Both the position numbers and the translations under genes were made by a program. DNA of 64,000 nt from CBDFKB01 sp965248715 (GTDB lineage: Bacteria > Pseudomonadota > Alphaproteobacteria > Rhizobiales > Rhizobiaceae). The stretch covers positions 62,001-126,000 of the forward strand of contig CBDFKB010000007.1 in NCBI GenBank assembly GCA_965248715.1, in the 5' to 3' direction. A model generated the notes under the pieces. The model did no database searches, had not been told where the DNA came from, and saw only the letters and a list, made by a program, of their open reading frames with translations. Shown here in pieces: positions 18,153-28,312 of this stretch. The stretch's first letter is position 1, and each line of letters begins with the position of its first letter.

Positions 18153-19484
18153 ATGAAAATCGTCATGATCGGAACGGGCTATGTTGGCCTGGTAACGGGC
18201 ACCTGTTTCGCGGCTATCGGCCATTCGGTCACCTGCTACGACAAACTGCCCGAAAAGATCGAAATGTTGGAACAGGGCCAGATACCAATTTATGAACCGG
18301 GTCTTGCGGAATTGGTCGCCGAAAATCGCTCGGCCGGTCGGCTGTCATTCACCACTGCCCTAGAAACGGCAATGGAAATCGAGCCGGATTTTGTCTTTGT
18401 TGCGGTTGGCACGCCGCAAAACCCGGAAACCGGCCATGCCGATTTGAGCTTCGTTTATGCCGCGGTTGAGGAAGTAACCCGCATACTTGGCGCGCAAATC
18501 GATGACGGTGCTGGCGCTCACCACACGGTGATGGTTACCAAATCGACGGTTCCGGTCGGCACCAGCGAGGCGGTAAAGCGGATCGCCGCCCGTTTTGTCG
18601 CCAAAGAGCGGATTTCGGTTGCCTCTAATCCGGAATTTTTGCGCGAGGGCGCGGCGATCAAGGATTTCATGGAACCGGACCGCATTGTTGTTGGCAGCGA
18701 TGCGCAAATTGCCGGTGATATGCTGAACCAGCTTTACAAACCGCTGACCGATAAGGGATTTAAACTAGTCGCCACCACCACCGTGGCCACCGCGGAATTA
18801 ATCAAATATGCCGCCAATTCATTCCTTGTTACCAAGATCAGCTTCATTAATGAGATCGCCAGATTATGCGAGAAGGCCGACGCCAAGGTTGACGAGGTCG
18901 CCATGGGTATCGGCCTTGATGACCGTATCGGCAACAAATTCCTCAATCCCGGGCCTGGTTATGGCGGCTCATGTTTCCCCAAGGACACAACGGCTTTGAT
19001 CAAAACCGCGGCTGATTTCGGCTCGCGGGTGACAATCATCGAAGCGGTGGTCGCGGCCAACGATACCCATCAAAAAATGATGGTCGAGAAAGTACGCGGT
19101 GCGCTTGGTGGGTTACACGACCGACGAATTGGCGTGCTAGGCCTGACCTTTAAGGCCAATACTGACGACGTGCGCGATTCACCGTCCCTGGTAATCCTGC
19201 CCGAACTGCTGCGCGAGGGTGCACGGGTCATCGCCTATGACCCTAAGGGAAGCGAACAGGCGCGCCAATTGCTGCCCGGTATCGAAATTACTGCCAGCCA
19301 CCGCAAACCGTTCGAGGATGCCGATGCGCTGATCATCATCACTGAGTGGCCGGAATTTAAAAACTATGATTGGGCCGGGCTGCGTGAGTGTATGCGGGCG
19401 CCGGTATTAATCGATCTGCGCAACTTGCTCGACCCGGCGCAAATGGCCGGGCTCGGCTATGAATATCATTCACTTGGCAGATAG
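18153..19484 (+). CDS. UDP-glucose 6-dehydrogenase
   Basis: A 443-residue NAD-dependent enzyme oxidising UDP-glucose to UDP-glucuronate for polysaccharide synthesis. The N-terminal MKIVMIGTGYVGLVTG is the family Rossmann motif. The catalytic cysteine is in PGPGYGGSCFPKDT, and LGLTFKANTDDVRDSPS is the third domain signature. The frame opens at 18012, but the ATG at 18153 begins exactly at the conserved N-terminus. The gene stands at the left edge of the mobile-element region. Confidence 0.95.
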   Translation: MKIVMIGTGYVGLVTGTCFAAIGHSVTCYDKLPEKIEMLEQGQIPIYEPGLAELVAENRSAGRLSFTTALETAMEIEPDFVFVAVGTPQNPETGHADLSFVYAAVEEVTRILGAQIDDGAGAHHTVMVTKSTVPVGTSEAVKRIAARFVAKERISVASNPEFLREGAAIKDFMEPDRIVVGSDAQIAGDMLNQLYKPLTDKGFKLVATTTVATAELIKYAANSFLVTKISFINEIARLCEKADAKVDEVAMGIGLDDRIGNKFLNPGPGYGGSCFPKDTTALIKTAADFGSRVTIIEAVVAANDTHQKMMVEKVRGALGGLHDRRIGVLGLTFKANTDDVRDSPSLVILPELLREGARVIAYDPKGSEQARQLLPGIEITASHRKPFEDADALIIITEWPEFKNYDWAGLRECMRAPVLIDLRNLLDPAQMAGLGYEYHSLGR

Positions 19485-19550
19485 CCGCCCGCCGGGACTT
19501 GCGGGTTAAAAACCAGTCTAATTAGAGGCGGTGGATGGGGCCGCGTCCGT

Positions 19551-19635
19551 AGAGCGTGTCACCCAAAAGTGGGCACCGGTTTTGGGGAAAATGACACGCG
19601 CAAACAAAGAGATAGCGCGACGAAGCTATTCCAAC
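19551..19635. repeat. Dispersed REP-like repeat, copy A (truncated)
   Basis: Begins AGAGCGTGTCACCCAAAAGT and contains GCGTGTCA and TGACACGC as the arms of an imperfect hairpin around a CCGGTTTT core. It matches the two tandem copies at 60252 and 60353 up to about CCAAC, where the IS4 sequence begins, so IS4 probably inserted in or next to it. Confidence 0.8.
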
Positions 19636-21210
19636 ACCACACTACACGACAATTTTGGTTGAGAGCGTGAATTGATGGTATTTTGAACGATTCATTTGCA
19701 ATGGCGTCGTTCGATGTCGATACGGTTATTAACCCACGCTCTCGGTGTGAATTTATCGTGTCATCTTGGTTTGAACAAGAGCCGCATTGAGACGCTTATT
19801 GTGATCATTGTTGGTCTTGTGAATGGCCGCACGGTAAATTTGCGCCACATTGCTTGCCAGTTTTGCGGTCCTGCCAAACACGCATCCAACTACCGCCGCC
19901 TGCAGCGGTTTTTTCAGTATGTGCGTCTTGATAATGATTGGGTGGCGCGGATGATGGTGCGCCTGTTGAACCAGTGCGGACCCCATGCCAGACCATGGCT
20001 GCTGGCACTTGATCGCACCAACTGGAAGGTTGGGTCGCGAGACATCAATATATTGATGCTGGCGCTGGTGACACGCCGGTTTCGCGTGCCGCTGATGTGG
20101 GTAATTCTTGACAAGCCGGGCAGCAGCAATAGCGCCGAACGCATCACGTTGATGCGGCGTTATCTGGCTTTGTTTGGCGCATCATCGGTTCGAATGCTAC
20201 TGGCTGACCGGGAGTTCATCGGTCACGACTGGTTTGGTTTCCTCAACAAAAACAACATCCCCTTCGCCATTCGCATCAAGAAGGCGATGTATTTGACACA
20301 ACAAGACGGATCAAAATGGTCGTTTCAAACATTGTTGCGCAAACACCGTTCGATCAAAACAATCAGGACATGGTCGGGCTGGTTGACAGATATCGAGCGC
20401 AGGCAGAACAACCCGTTGAACTTTGCAGCACGGCGCATCAAAGACGGCGATTGGCTGATCATCGCCTCCAATCGCGAACCCAAAGATGGGTTGCGCAAAT
20501 ACCGCAAAAGATGGGCCATCGAATGCCTGTTTGGTGACACCAAAAAGCGAGGCTTCAACATTGAAGACACCCGCATTATACCAAGGGAACTTAATATTGA
20601 CCTATTTGATGGATGCAAACCGGTTGATCCGGCGAGGCGCGAAGCGTAGCGCGATGCCGGGGTATCGGGCAAGTTTCGCAACACCGTTGGAAACGTATGG
20701 GCAAAAACCAGCACCGTGGTTTTGCGATAATCACCAGTTTAAAACCCAAGCGCAGGGCGCTTTTCGGTGCCCAAAATCGGGCGGGAAAGCGCCTTTGGTG
20801 GGCCGGTTTGCTCCACCACGAGATGTTGCATCGGGTTGAAAAATCGGCGCTATTTGGCCGCACGATTTTGTTCGCTGACGTCGTTAGAGCCCGCTTGTGG
20901 TGGATCCGCACCACGGCACGGTCGCCGCCTAGTCAGCAAACAAAATCGCGGCGGTCAAATGGGTCAATATTAAATTTCCTTGGTATTACCGATCCGGGCA
21001 AACTCGATCTGTGGCTGGCAATAATCGCTCTTACAATGAGTTGGACCTATCGTTGCGCCAGCAAAACCATCGGGCTTTCCCCGATCAGGAAAAAGAGCCA
21101 TGGATACAAGGAAAAATCATGGTTCAGAACCGGACTTGATCAACTCAGAAGATGGATCATTCACCAGCCAGAAAAGGCAGCAAGGGTCTGGATGAAGCTA
21201 TGGCCAAAGA
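19636..21210 (+). mobile_element. IS4-family element, interrupted and truncated
   Basis: It starts where the dispersed repeat stops and carries one transposase gene. That gene is split by a 407-bp inverted-repeat element at 20579-20985, and the right end is replaced by the IS21 element starting at 21211. The right terminal repeat is not present. The left boundary is inferred from loss of identity with the repeat at 60252. Confidence 0.7.
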
Positions 21211-21215
21211 TGTGA
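19714..21215 (+). pseudogene. IS4-family transposase, split by an insertion
   Basis: The N-terminal part (19714-20578) carries catalytic segments LLALDRTNW and LADREFIG and the YREK-like YRKRWAIECLFGDTKKRG. It breaks after FNIEDTR. The missing C-terminus (ITDPGKLDLWLAIIALTMSW onward) resumes at 20986 and ends at 21215. Deleting 20579-20985 plus one TTA joins the two parts in frame as DTRITDPGKL, so the gene was intact before the insertion. The last two codons overlap the IS21 left end. Confidence 0.85.
20579..20985. mobile_element. 407-bp inverted-repeat element (MITE-like)
   Basis: The ends are TACCAAGGGAACTTAATATT and the reverse complement TACCAAGGAAATTTAATATT, imperfect inverted repeats of about 31 bp. 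A TTA is present on both sides (20576-20578 and 20986-20988), and removing the element with one TTA restores the IS4 transposase frame. No transposase is encoded. A shorter relative lies at 58982. Confidence 0.8.
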
Positions 21216-21325
21216 ATTGGCATGCAAAATTGACCCACTTAGGTGGGTAATTGGCGTTTAAAATTGACCCGCCTGTTTTGTTAGCATCCGTGCATTTAAG
21301 TGCGGAGAATGAGCAGGTGATATTA

Positions 21326-22890
21326 ATGGAAAGTGCAGCAAAGATTCGTCGTCTGGTTTTGCGCGATGGCCACTCTATCCGGTCAGTAAGTCGAAGCACG
21401 GGTTTATCCCGCAATACGATCAGAAAATATCTGAATGACGCGTCACCGCCGAACTATCATCGTAGTGGACCACCTGTGTTGCACAAGCTTGCTGGTTTTG
21501 AAGTTCGTTTGCGGTCGCTTTACAAACAGGACTTAAGCCACCCCCGCCGGGAGCGCCGCACTGCGGTGAAGCTTTATGAACAACTGGTTGTGGAAGGTTA
21601 TACCGGTTCGTACTCACCAGTCTGCCGGTTCATCAAGGTATTGAAAGCCGATGGATCACAACTTCCCGGAGCCTTTATTCCTTTACACTTCAAAGCCGGT
21701 GATGCGCTGCAGTTTGACTGGAGCCAGGAGCATGTTGTTCTGGGTGGCGTAGAGCACAAGATCAAGGTTGCGCACTTCCGTTTGTGCCATTCTCGCAAGC
21801 CTTTTGTGGTGGCTTATCCTGGTGAATCCCAGGAGATGGTGCTGGATGCCTTTATGCGGGCATTGGCATTTTATGACGGGGTACCGCGCCGGGTCATCAT
21901 CGACAATCCCAAGACACCCGGCTCCTGCCTTGTGCAGAGCCCAAAGGCGGTGGTGACCTATGTGTCGCGTTCAAAGATGCGGATATTCCATCCGCGCTTT
22001 TTGGCATTGATGAACCATTACGTTATGGAACCGGTTGCCTGCACGCCCGCAGCTGGCTGGGAGAAAGGCCAAGTTGAGAACCAGGTTCAGGATTTACGCC
22101 GCCAATTGTTCACCCCCAAGCTGTGCTTTGATGATCTGGAAAGTTTGAATACCTGGCTGTTTGCGCGCTGTAACGCGTTGGGTTCGCGGCGCCACCCCGA
22201 ACAAAAAGAGCAAACCATTGATGAAGTCCTTGCATTGGAACGCGCCGAACTGCGGCCACTGGGGCTTGGCTTTGACGGTTATGTTGAGAAAGCAGTGCGT
22301 GTGCGCTCCACCTGCCTGGTTCAATATGACAGTAACCGTTACAGCGTTCCTGCCCGGTATGCCGGGCGCCATGTCTCGTTGCGGGCTTATGCAAGTCGAA
22401 TTGTCCTGGTTGCCGCCGATGAGGTGATCGCCGAACACAAACGTCATTTTACAAAGAACATCAGTTACTTTGAGCCTTGGCACTATGTGCCGCTTCTGTC
22501 GCGCAAACCCGGAGCTTTGCGCAATGGTGCACCTTTTATGGAATGGCAGCTTCCCGCCGCCATGAACAAAATCAAGGCCCGCTACATGGATACCAAAGGC
22601 GGTGACCGAGACTTTGTTGAACTTTTGATGCCCCTCTCGGCGATGCAAACATCGCCTGCCGACAACGAGCCCAGGAACACGGGATCGAGACAGTGGAAAT
22701 AGCTTGCGATCTGGCTGTTGAGCAAAAAACAACGCGCCTGCCGGCAATCACCAACCTGATCAACCAGCTTGTGGAACCAGTGATTGATCCGCTGCCCCGG
22801 ACCCATTGCTATCCACAGCTGCAGGTAATGCCACAAGCCGATTGCAAACGCTATGAGCTGCTTTATGCAACGCCGCGGGTGATGTCATGA
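21326..22890 (+). pseudogene. istA: IS21 transposase IstA, frameshifted near the 3' end
   Basis: The N-terminal helix-turn-helix (DGHSIRSVSRSTGLSRNTIRKYL) is followed by a DDE domain with DALQFDWSQ, VIIDNPK and KGQVENQV. The frame stops at 22702 after a run unlike IstA. The expected C-terminus, QEHGIETVEIACDLAVE onward, continues in another frame to 22890, where it meets istB. The slip lies between about 22630 and 22660. The catalytic residues are upstream of it, so some activity is not excluded. Confidence 0.8.
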
Positions 22891-23630
22891 ATGCCATCAT
22901 TGAACAGCTTACAGCCCTGCGCCTGCACGGCATGGCACAAAGTGCACAGGACTTGCTAACGGCCCGCACCCCGCTCAATCTGACAACAGCGCTCAAACAA
23001 CTGATCAATGCGGAAACTGTTGAGCGGCGTGTGCGCTCCATTCAATACCAGATGCGCATTGCTCGCTTTCCTCATCATAAAGACTTTGCCACATTCGACT
23101 ATGGCGCATCGGCTGTGAAGCCCGCTGAGATCAAACAGCTATGCACCGGTCAATTCACACACGATGCCCACAACCTGATCCTTGTCGGCGGTACTGGAAC
23201 CGGTAAAACCCACATCGCCATTGCACTGGCAACGGCACTTATCGCTCAGGGCAAAAAAGCGCGCTTCCATAATGCGGTTGATCTCATTAATGCGCTGATC
23301 AGGGAACAAGCTGAGGGAAACACCGGTAAAATTATCCGCCAGCTCAGCCAGACCGATTGCGTCATCATCGATGAATTGGGCTACATTCCATTCCCTAAAT
23401 CAGGTGGAGCACTGCTCTTCCATCTCATCAGCAAACTCTATGAAAATACCAGTGTCATCATTACCACCAACCTGGAATTTGGCGAATGGGTCTCCGTCTT
23501 TGGCGATCCCAAGATGACAACAGCACTCCTCGACAGGATCACACATCATTGCTCAATCATTGAAACCGGCAACAACTCATACCGCTTCTCGCACAGCCGT
23601 AAAAAGAAAACGCTCACAAGCCCGGCTTGA
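22887..23630 (+). CDS. istB: IS21 ATPase helper IstB
   Basis: A 247-residue AAA+ ATPase that assists IstA in target selection. Walker A is GGTGTGKTH near residue 99, Walker B is CVIIDELGY, and the sensor region is VIITTNLEFGEW. The ATG overlaps the end of the istA reading region by 4 bp. The downstream 741 bases including most of this gene are repeated at 50803-51543. Confidence 0.93.
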   Translation: MNAIIEQLTALRLHGMAQSAQDLLTARTPLNLTTALKQLINAETVERRVRSIQYQMRIARFPHHKDFATFDYGASAVKPAEIKQLCTGQFTHDAHNLILVGGTGTGKTHIAIALATALIAQGKKARFHNAVDLINALIREQAEGNTGKIIRQLSQTDCVIIDELGYIPFPKSGGALLFHLISKLYENTSVIITTNLEFGEWVSVFGDPKMTTALLDRITHHCSIIETGNNSYRFSHSRKKKTLTSPA

Positions 23631-23794
23631 CCACAGCCCCCGCTCCGCTACGCCTGCTATGGGGCCACTTCGCGAAGCGGGACCTATGGACAACCCTCCG
23701 CAACATCATTGGCTATTAATATCCCGTTTTGACACCCATAGGGCGGGTCAGTTTTAAATGCCAAACAGGGGTCAGTTTTAAACGCTCATTGACA

Positions 23795-24249
23795 GTCATG
23801 TCCAATAGATCCTGAACCCGTGCGGTCAAATATCCTGACCCGATATCAGGCAGGTAGTGCCCGACCGGTTTGTTGAGATCGAGCAGGTTCTGATCCACAA
23901 GGCACCCGACAATCAGATGGATATGTATTTTGGTGACCGACTGAATGGAATGCGGACGTGTTGTGCTGAAATCGGCGGCATGGCGTTCCAGAAGTATCTG
24001 GTCGCCCTTGATGCAAACCAATGCCGAAAACGCCGGATGACCGGTCAGGCTGACCACCTCTGGTGAGTTGACCAGAAGCGGGTCTTCAGCAGGATGCAAT
24101 GCAAGCACATTGCGGGACCGCGCCATATGCGCACGTCTAAACAACAGATGCGCGTTGTGAAACCCATGTCGGCGATGGGCTGCCCGGTTCCAACGCTGTT
24201 TGTTGTCGGCCCCCACGTTCAGGTCTGGATTGGGGAACGTTTCGCTCAT
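23795..24249 (-). pseudogene. Serine hydrolase (beta-lactamase family), 3' end removed by IS21
   Basis: The visible 150 residues include SVTK, the S-x-x-K active-site motif of class C beta-lactamase-like hydrolases, and the following LNKPVGHYLPDIGSGYLTARVQDLL helix region cut at VQDLLDMT. The rest is missing where the IS21 right end begins, and it is not found elsewhere in the window. The start overlaps the stop of the acyl-CoA synthetase gene by 4 bp (ATGA), so it was the last gene of the catabolic operon. Confidence 0.8.
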
Positions 24250-26345
24250 TTCGGACAGGCCACATGCAGCAGGACATCCACCGCCTGCATCCTGTCTTCG
24301 TAGATAAACAGCGGGTTTATTTCGACCTCGCAAACAATATCCGAGTGTTTGGTAACGTATTCTGAAAATTCAAAAATTGCCTTTGACAGCCCTTCAATAT
24401 TGGCAACAGGTTTGCCGCGGAATCCTTGCAGCAGCTTTGTCGCCTTCAGGCCGATTAATGCTTGGTGAATATCGTTCTGGCTGGTTGGCAGCAGAATAGT
24501 TTTGGCATCGCCAACCAGTTCGACCAGAATACCGCCGCTGCCCATTGTCATGGCAAAGCCAAATTGCGGATCGCGACGGATACCAACAATGAATTCCGCT
24601 AGGGGCGGGTCGGCCATCTGTTCAATCAAAAAGCGGTCTGTTACGGCATCCGCGTCATAGGCCGCGACTTTAGCCTGCATTTCGGCAACTGCGTTCGCCA
24701 CCTGATCCGGATCTTTCAGACAAAGGGCCACGGCTCCGGCTTCGGTCTTGTGCGTCAGTTTAGAACCCATCATCTTTAACACCACCGGAAACCCGATTTC
24801 TCTAGCCACATCCGGTGCCTGCTGCGCATTTGAACAACGACCCTGTGGAATGCCTAGCCCTGCCCTGGCCAACCACGCCTTCCCCTCGGCCTCGTCCACC
24901 AAGGTACACGTTCCAGATATCGGAACCGGGTTCAGGGGCAGCGGCTGCGCCTTCAGAATGCGCGCGCGGGCCTGATGCCAGCGGCCGGCCGCCGCGATGG
25001 CGTTCAAGGCCTCGTGAATTCCCTGCATCGGTGCCACACCAATCCTGATCAGATGCTCGCGGGTCTGCAGGTCCATGTTTTCAGGCAGTGTCGCGCAGAT
25101 CACCGCCGGAATTCCGTTGGCCGCAGCGGCGTCGGCAAATGCGGTTGCGTCGTTCTGGTAATAAACTTTGGAATCATCCAGGCCCGGTGCTGGATAGTCC
25201 TGCACCAATAATGCGACATCAATATCGGCGCGTTCCAAAGCGCGGGCAAAAACCGGTGAGGTGAATTCAGGCTGGCCCCAGATCGGCGTGGTATAATCTA
25301 GAGGGTTGGACACGGTGGCAATATCCGGCAACACCCCCCGCAGAGCGCATGTGGTGCCATCGTCAAATGCCGGGAATGTCAAACAGATGGTTTCCGCATG
25401 ATCCGCCAGCATTGTTGCACCACCACCCGAGCACGTAAAACCAGCAACACGCGTGCCTTTGGGCACCTCCACGGCACACAGATATTTCAGCGTTTCCAAA
25501 AACTGCGCCGGATTGGTGACGCTGATCACGCCGGTGCGCTCAAACGACGCCCGGTATAACTCGTTGGCCCCCGACAGCGACCCGGTGTGACTGACCGTCA
25601 GAGCCGCACCAATGGCTGAACTACCGGATTTCAACGCGACAATCGGCGTATCATGCGCCAGCGCCTTAAGCGCGGCACGCTCAAACCGGGAGACATCCCG
25701 CAACCCTTCAATATGCACGCCAATGGCCCGGACTTCCGGCTTTTCGCACAAGGCTTCGATAAAGTCTTCTACCCCCAGAATCGCTTGGTTTCCGGCTGAA
25801 ATCATGTATGTCAGCGGCAGCGACCGCTGGCTCATGCTGATATCTGATGAAAACATGCCGCTTTGGGTGATGATGGCCGCACCAAATCCAGGCGATCCGC
25901 CGCCATGGGCAAATGGCCAGAGCGCTGAATTATCGATATAGTTGATGACGCCGTAACAATTCGGCCCGATCAGCGCTATATCGCCGACCGCATCTTTCAG
26001 CGCAGCTTCCAGCCGGGCTCCTTCATCACCCGCCTCTTTGAAACCAGCCGTATAACAAACGATGCCACCTGCCCCCATGGCTGATAGTTTTTCTACCGCG
26101 GGAATGACCGCCGCAGCGGGAATAGCCATAAACACGGCATCCGGTGCTTGCGGCAGGTACTCTATCGATGCGTAACATGGCACCCCGGCCAGATCGTTGC
26201 GTTTGGAGTTCACGGCCCAGTATTCGCCGGTAAAACCGCGTCTGCGTGCTTCGCCAACTGCCACGATTGCATCCGCACCGCCAACAAAAGCGATGTGGCG
26301 CGGGTTCAGCAACCGCTCAAAATTCTTGCATTGCGCCGGGGTCAT
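24246..26345 (-). CDS. ADP-forming acyl-CoA synthetase (acetate-CoA ligase family)
   Basis: A roughly 699-residue fused ligase. It has an N-terminal CoA-binding domain (residues 1-130), a succinyl-CoA-ligase-like domain with the phosphohistidine motif TVSHTGSLSG near residue 255, and a C-terminal ATP-grasp domain (about residue 480 onward, FPVVLKMMGSKLTHKTEAGAV). It makes acyl-CoA from a free acid with ATP to ADP. In this cluster it could activate gamma-butyrobetaine, crotonobetaine or carnitine. The ATG at 26345 overlaps the upstream stop by 4 bp; the longer frame upstream lies inside the acyl-CoA dehydrogenase. Confidence 0.88.
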   Translation of the reverse strand: MTPAQCKNFERLLNPRHIAFVGGADAIVAVGEARRRGFTGEYWAVNSKRNDLAGVPCYASIEYLPQAPDAVFMAIPAAAVIPAVEKLSAMGAGGIVCYTAGFKEAGDEGARLEAALKDAVGDIALIGPNCYGVINYIDNSALWPFAHGGGSPGFGAAIITQSGMFSSDISMSQRSLPLTYMISAGNQAILGVEDFIEALCEKPEVRAIGVHIEGLRDVSRFERAALKALAHDTPIVALKSGSSAIGAALTVSHTGSLSGANELYRASFERTGVISVTNPAQFLETLKYLCAVEVPKGTRVAGFTCSGGGATMLADHAETICLTFPAFDDGTTCALRGVLPDIATVSNPLDYTTPIWGQPEFTSPVFARALERADIDVALLVQDYPAPGLDDSKVYYQNDATAFADAAAANGIPAVICATLPENMDLQTREHLIRIGVAPMQGIHEALNAIAAAGRWHQARARILKAQPLPLNPVPISGTCTLVDEAEGKAWLARAGLGIPQGRCSNAQQAPDVAREIGFPVVLKMMGSKLTHKTEAGAVALCLKDPDQVANAVAEMQAKVAAYDADAVTDRFLIEQMADPPLAEFIVGIRRDPQFGFAMTMGSGGILVELVGDAKTILLPTSQNDIHQALIGLKATKLLQGFRGKPVANIEGLSKAIFEFSEYVTKHSDIVCEVEINPLFIYEDRMQAVDVLLHVACPK

Positions 26346-27502
26346 GCAACCAATGGCCTCAAGATCGCACGGGTAATGATGTGACGCTGGATTTCGCTGG
26401 TCCCATCCCAGATCCGCTCCAGACGCGAATCCCGCCACATGCGCTGGATCGGGAGCTCTTCCATCAACCCCATGCCACCGAATATCTGAACCGTATCATC
26501 AGCGACCTTGTTCAGCATTTCAGAACAATAGACCTTGACCATGGCCGCATCCATGTCCTGCATATGTCCTGCATCTGCGCGTTGAACAGCATCCGTGACC
26601 AGCAAATCAGCGGTGCGCAATCCGATCGCCATGTCCGCCAAACGAAACCCGGTGGCCTGGAAAGTACCAATTGGCTTGCCAAATTGTTTGCGATTGGCGG
26701 CCCAGTCGGTCGCCAGTTCCATCAGGCGTTCCGCTTTGCCGCAGCAGGTGGCCCCAACCCAGATACGCCCCATGCCCAGCCATTTGCCCGACAGTTCCAG
26801 GCCGCGCCCTTCCTCACCCAAAATCTGATCCGGACCAAGGCGCACATTGCCAAAACTTAACTGGTAGGTTTTGTAGCCGCGATAGCTGACGCATTTGCCG
26901 CCTTCCTGGCAATCGAATCCCGGCAATCCGACATCGACAAGAAACGCGGTTATCCGCTTGCGGGGGCCGCGTGGGGTTTCGTCCATGCCGGTGACCGCAA
27001 ACACAATGGCAAAATCGGGCATGCATGGGCCGGAGATAAAATGTTTGCTCCCGTTCAATATCCAGTCATCCCCGTCCCGTTTGGCATTGGTTTTCATCCC
27101 CATCACATCGGAGCCCGCTTCGGGTTCGGTCAAAGCAAAAAGCTCGCGTTTCGCGCCGGTCACGCAAGGGGCAAGGTAACGGGCGATCTGGTCGCCCTCA
27201 CAGGCAAGCAACAGCTCGGTTGGCCGGGCGATCCAGGAATGCAATGCATGGCTGGTCTTGCCATATTCACGTTCGACCACCGCCATGGCGGAATAATTCA
27301 ACCCGCCGCCTCCCACATTCTCAGGCAGGTTCGACGCGTAAAGGCCCACTTCCTTGGCGCGTTTTTCGATCTGGCGGCCCAAATCCTCAGGCACCTCGCC
27401 GGTTTGGTCCACCATTTCCTCGTGGGGATAAATCTCGGCTTCAAGGAAGCTGCGCACGGTATTTAACAGCAGTTCGTTCTCGTGTGACAAATTGGTGCTC
27501 AC
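26342..27502 (-). CDS. Acyl-CoA dehydrogenase
   Basis: A 386-residue FAD enzyme of the acyl-CoA dehydrogenase family, with the FAD-binding ALTEPEAGSDVMGMKT, YRGYKTYQLSFGNVRL and the C-terminal IWDGTSEIQRHI. The glutamate that acts as base in medium-chain enzymes (the E of YEGT) is aspartate here, so either Asp serves or the base is elsewhere. In context it would be the gamma-butyrobetainyl-CoA to crotonobetainyl-CoA step, by analogy with CaiA chemistry. It overlaps the synthetase start by 4 bp and follows the ABC permeases. Confidence 0.88.
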   Translation of the reverse strand: MSTNLSHENELLLNTVRSFLEAEIYPHEEMVDQTGEVPEDLGRQIEKRAKEVGLYASNLPENVGGGGLNYSAMAVVEREYGKTSHALHSWIARPTELLLACEGDQIARYLAPCVTGAKRELFALTEPEAGSDVMGMKTNAKRDGDDWILNGSKHFISGPCMPDFAIVFAVTGMDETPRGPRKRITAFLVDVGLPGFDCQEGGKCVSYRGYKTYQLSFGNVRLGPDQILGEEGRGLELSGKWLGMGRIWVGATCCGKAERLMELATDWAANRKQFGKPIGTFQATGFRLADMAIGLRTADLLVTDAVQRADAGHMQDMDAAMVKVYCSEMLNKVADDTVQIFGGMGLMEELPIQRMWRDSRLERIWDGTSEIQRHIITRAILRPLVA

Positions 27503-27514
27503 TTTAATCTCCGA

Positions 27515-28312
27515 TCAGGATTTTGTTGCTTGTTCGCGCCGCCGCGTCAAAATTGCGGAAACGCCAAAAGCGATGACAGTGATGGAGATCAAAACCACGG
27601 CCGCAGCGGCCACGGTTGGATCAGTGTTTTCGCGGATGCCGTTCCACATCCGGCGCGGCAGGGTGTAGACATTGAATTTCGAGATGAACAGCGTGACCAC
27701 GATTTCATCCCAACTGAGGATGAAGGCAAACAAGGCACCGGCAAACACACCCGGACGGATGGATGGCAGGATCACCCTGCGCATCGTTGTCCAATTTGAC
27801 GCGCCAAGGTTTTTTGATGCCTGTTCCAGTTTCGGATCAAAATTGGCAAGTGATGCGCTGACCGTAATCAACACCATCGGCGTGGCCAATATTGTGTGCG
27901 CCAGGATCAGCCCCGGATAGCTGTCCAACAATCCCAGCGGGATCCACAGCCGGTAAAACGCCATGGCTGAAATAATCTGCGGAATGATTAGCGGCAACAG
28001 CAGGAAGGCGCGAACAACTTCGCTATATTTTGATGACACCCGCCACAGCCCAATAGCACAAAGGGTACCCAGAACCGTGGCCAGCAAGGCCGTGATCAGT
28101 CCGACAATTGCGCTTTGTCCAAAGCTGGACAACCATTCCGGGCTGGTGAAAAACTTTTCAAAATGGCGCAAGGACAATTCACCCTCGGGCATCGACAAGA
28201 ACCGCTTTGGCGTCAGCGAAACCGGTATGGCGATCAACGCCGGGGTCACCAGAAACAGCAGCAAAACCCATGCGCCGGTACGGTTGAAGATTGTCAAGAA
28301 GCCCGGATTCAT
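27515..28312 (-). CDS. ABC transporter permease, PotC type
   Basis: A 265-residue inner-membrane permease with about six hydrophobic segments and the binding-protein-dependent EAA-loop region KNLGASNWTTMRRVILP. The length and arrangement match the PotC partner of spermidine/putrescine-type importers. The start overlaps the PotB-type gene by 4 bp. Located between the permease partner and the acyl-CoA dehydrogenase in one operon. Confidence 0.88.
   Translation of the reverse strand: MNPGFLTIFNRTGAWVLLLFLVTPALIAIPVSLTPKRFLSMPEGELSLRHFEKFFTSPEWLSSFGQSAIVGLITALLATVLGTLCAIGLWRVSSKYSEVVRAFLLLPLIIPQIISAMAFYRLWIPLGLLDSYPGLILAHTILATPMVLITVSASLANFDPKLEQASKNLGASNWTTMRRVILPSIRPGVFAGALFAFILSWDEIVVTLFISKFNVYTLPRRMWNGIRENTDPTVAAAAVVLISITVIAFGVSAILTRRREQATKS

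Larger units (their letters stand above)
21211..23794 (+). mobile_element. IS21-family insertion sequence
   Basis: A complete-looking IS21 with istA and istB. The left end reads TGTGAATTGG and the right end, inverted, reads TGTCAATGAGCG. Each end carries repeated blocks of TTTAAAAyTGACCC, the multiple terminal repeats typical of IS21. The right boundary is confirmed by a second copy ending at the same base (51543) next to unrelated DNA. No target duplication is seen, and the left flank (IS4) and right flank (serine hydrolase) are unrelated, suggesting a deletion after insertion. Confidence 0.85.

Noticed and set aside
19485..19515. Possible terminator after the UDP-glucose dehydrogenase gene
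   Set aside because: A CCCGC/GCGGG pair is present but the stem is only 5 bp and there is no T-run.
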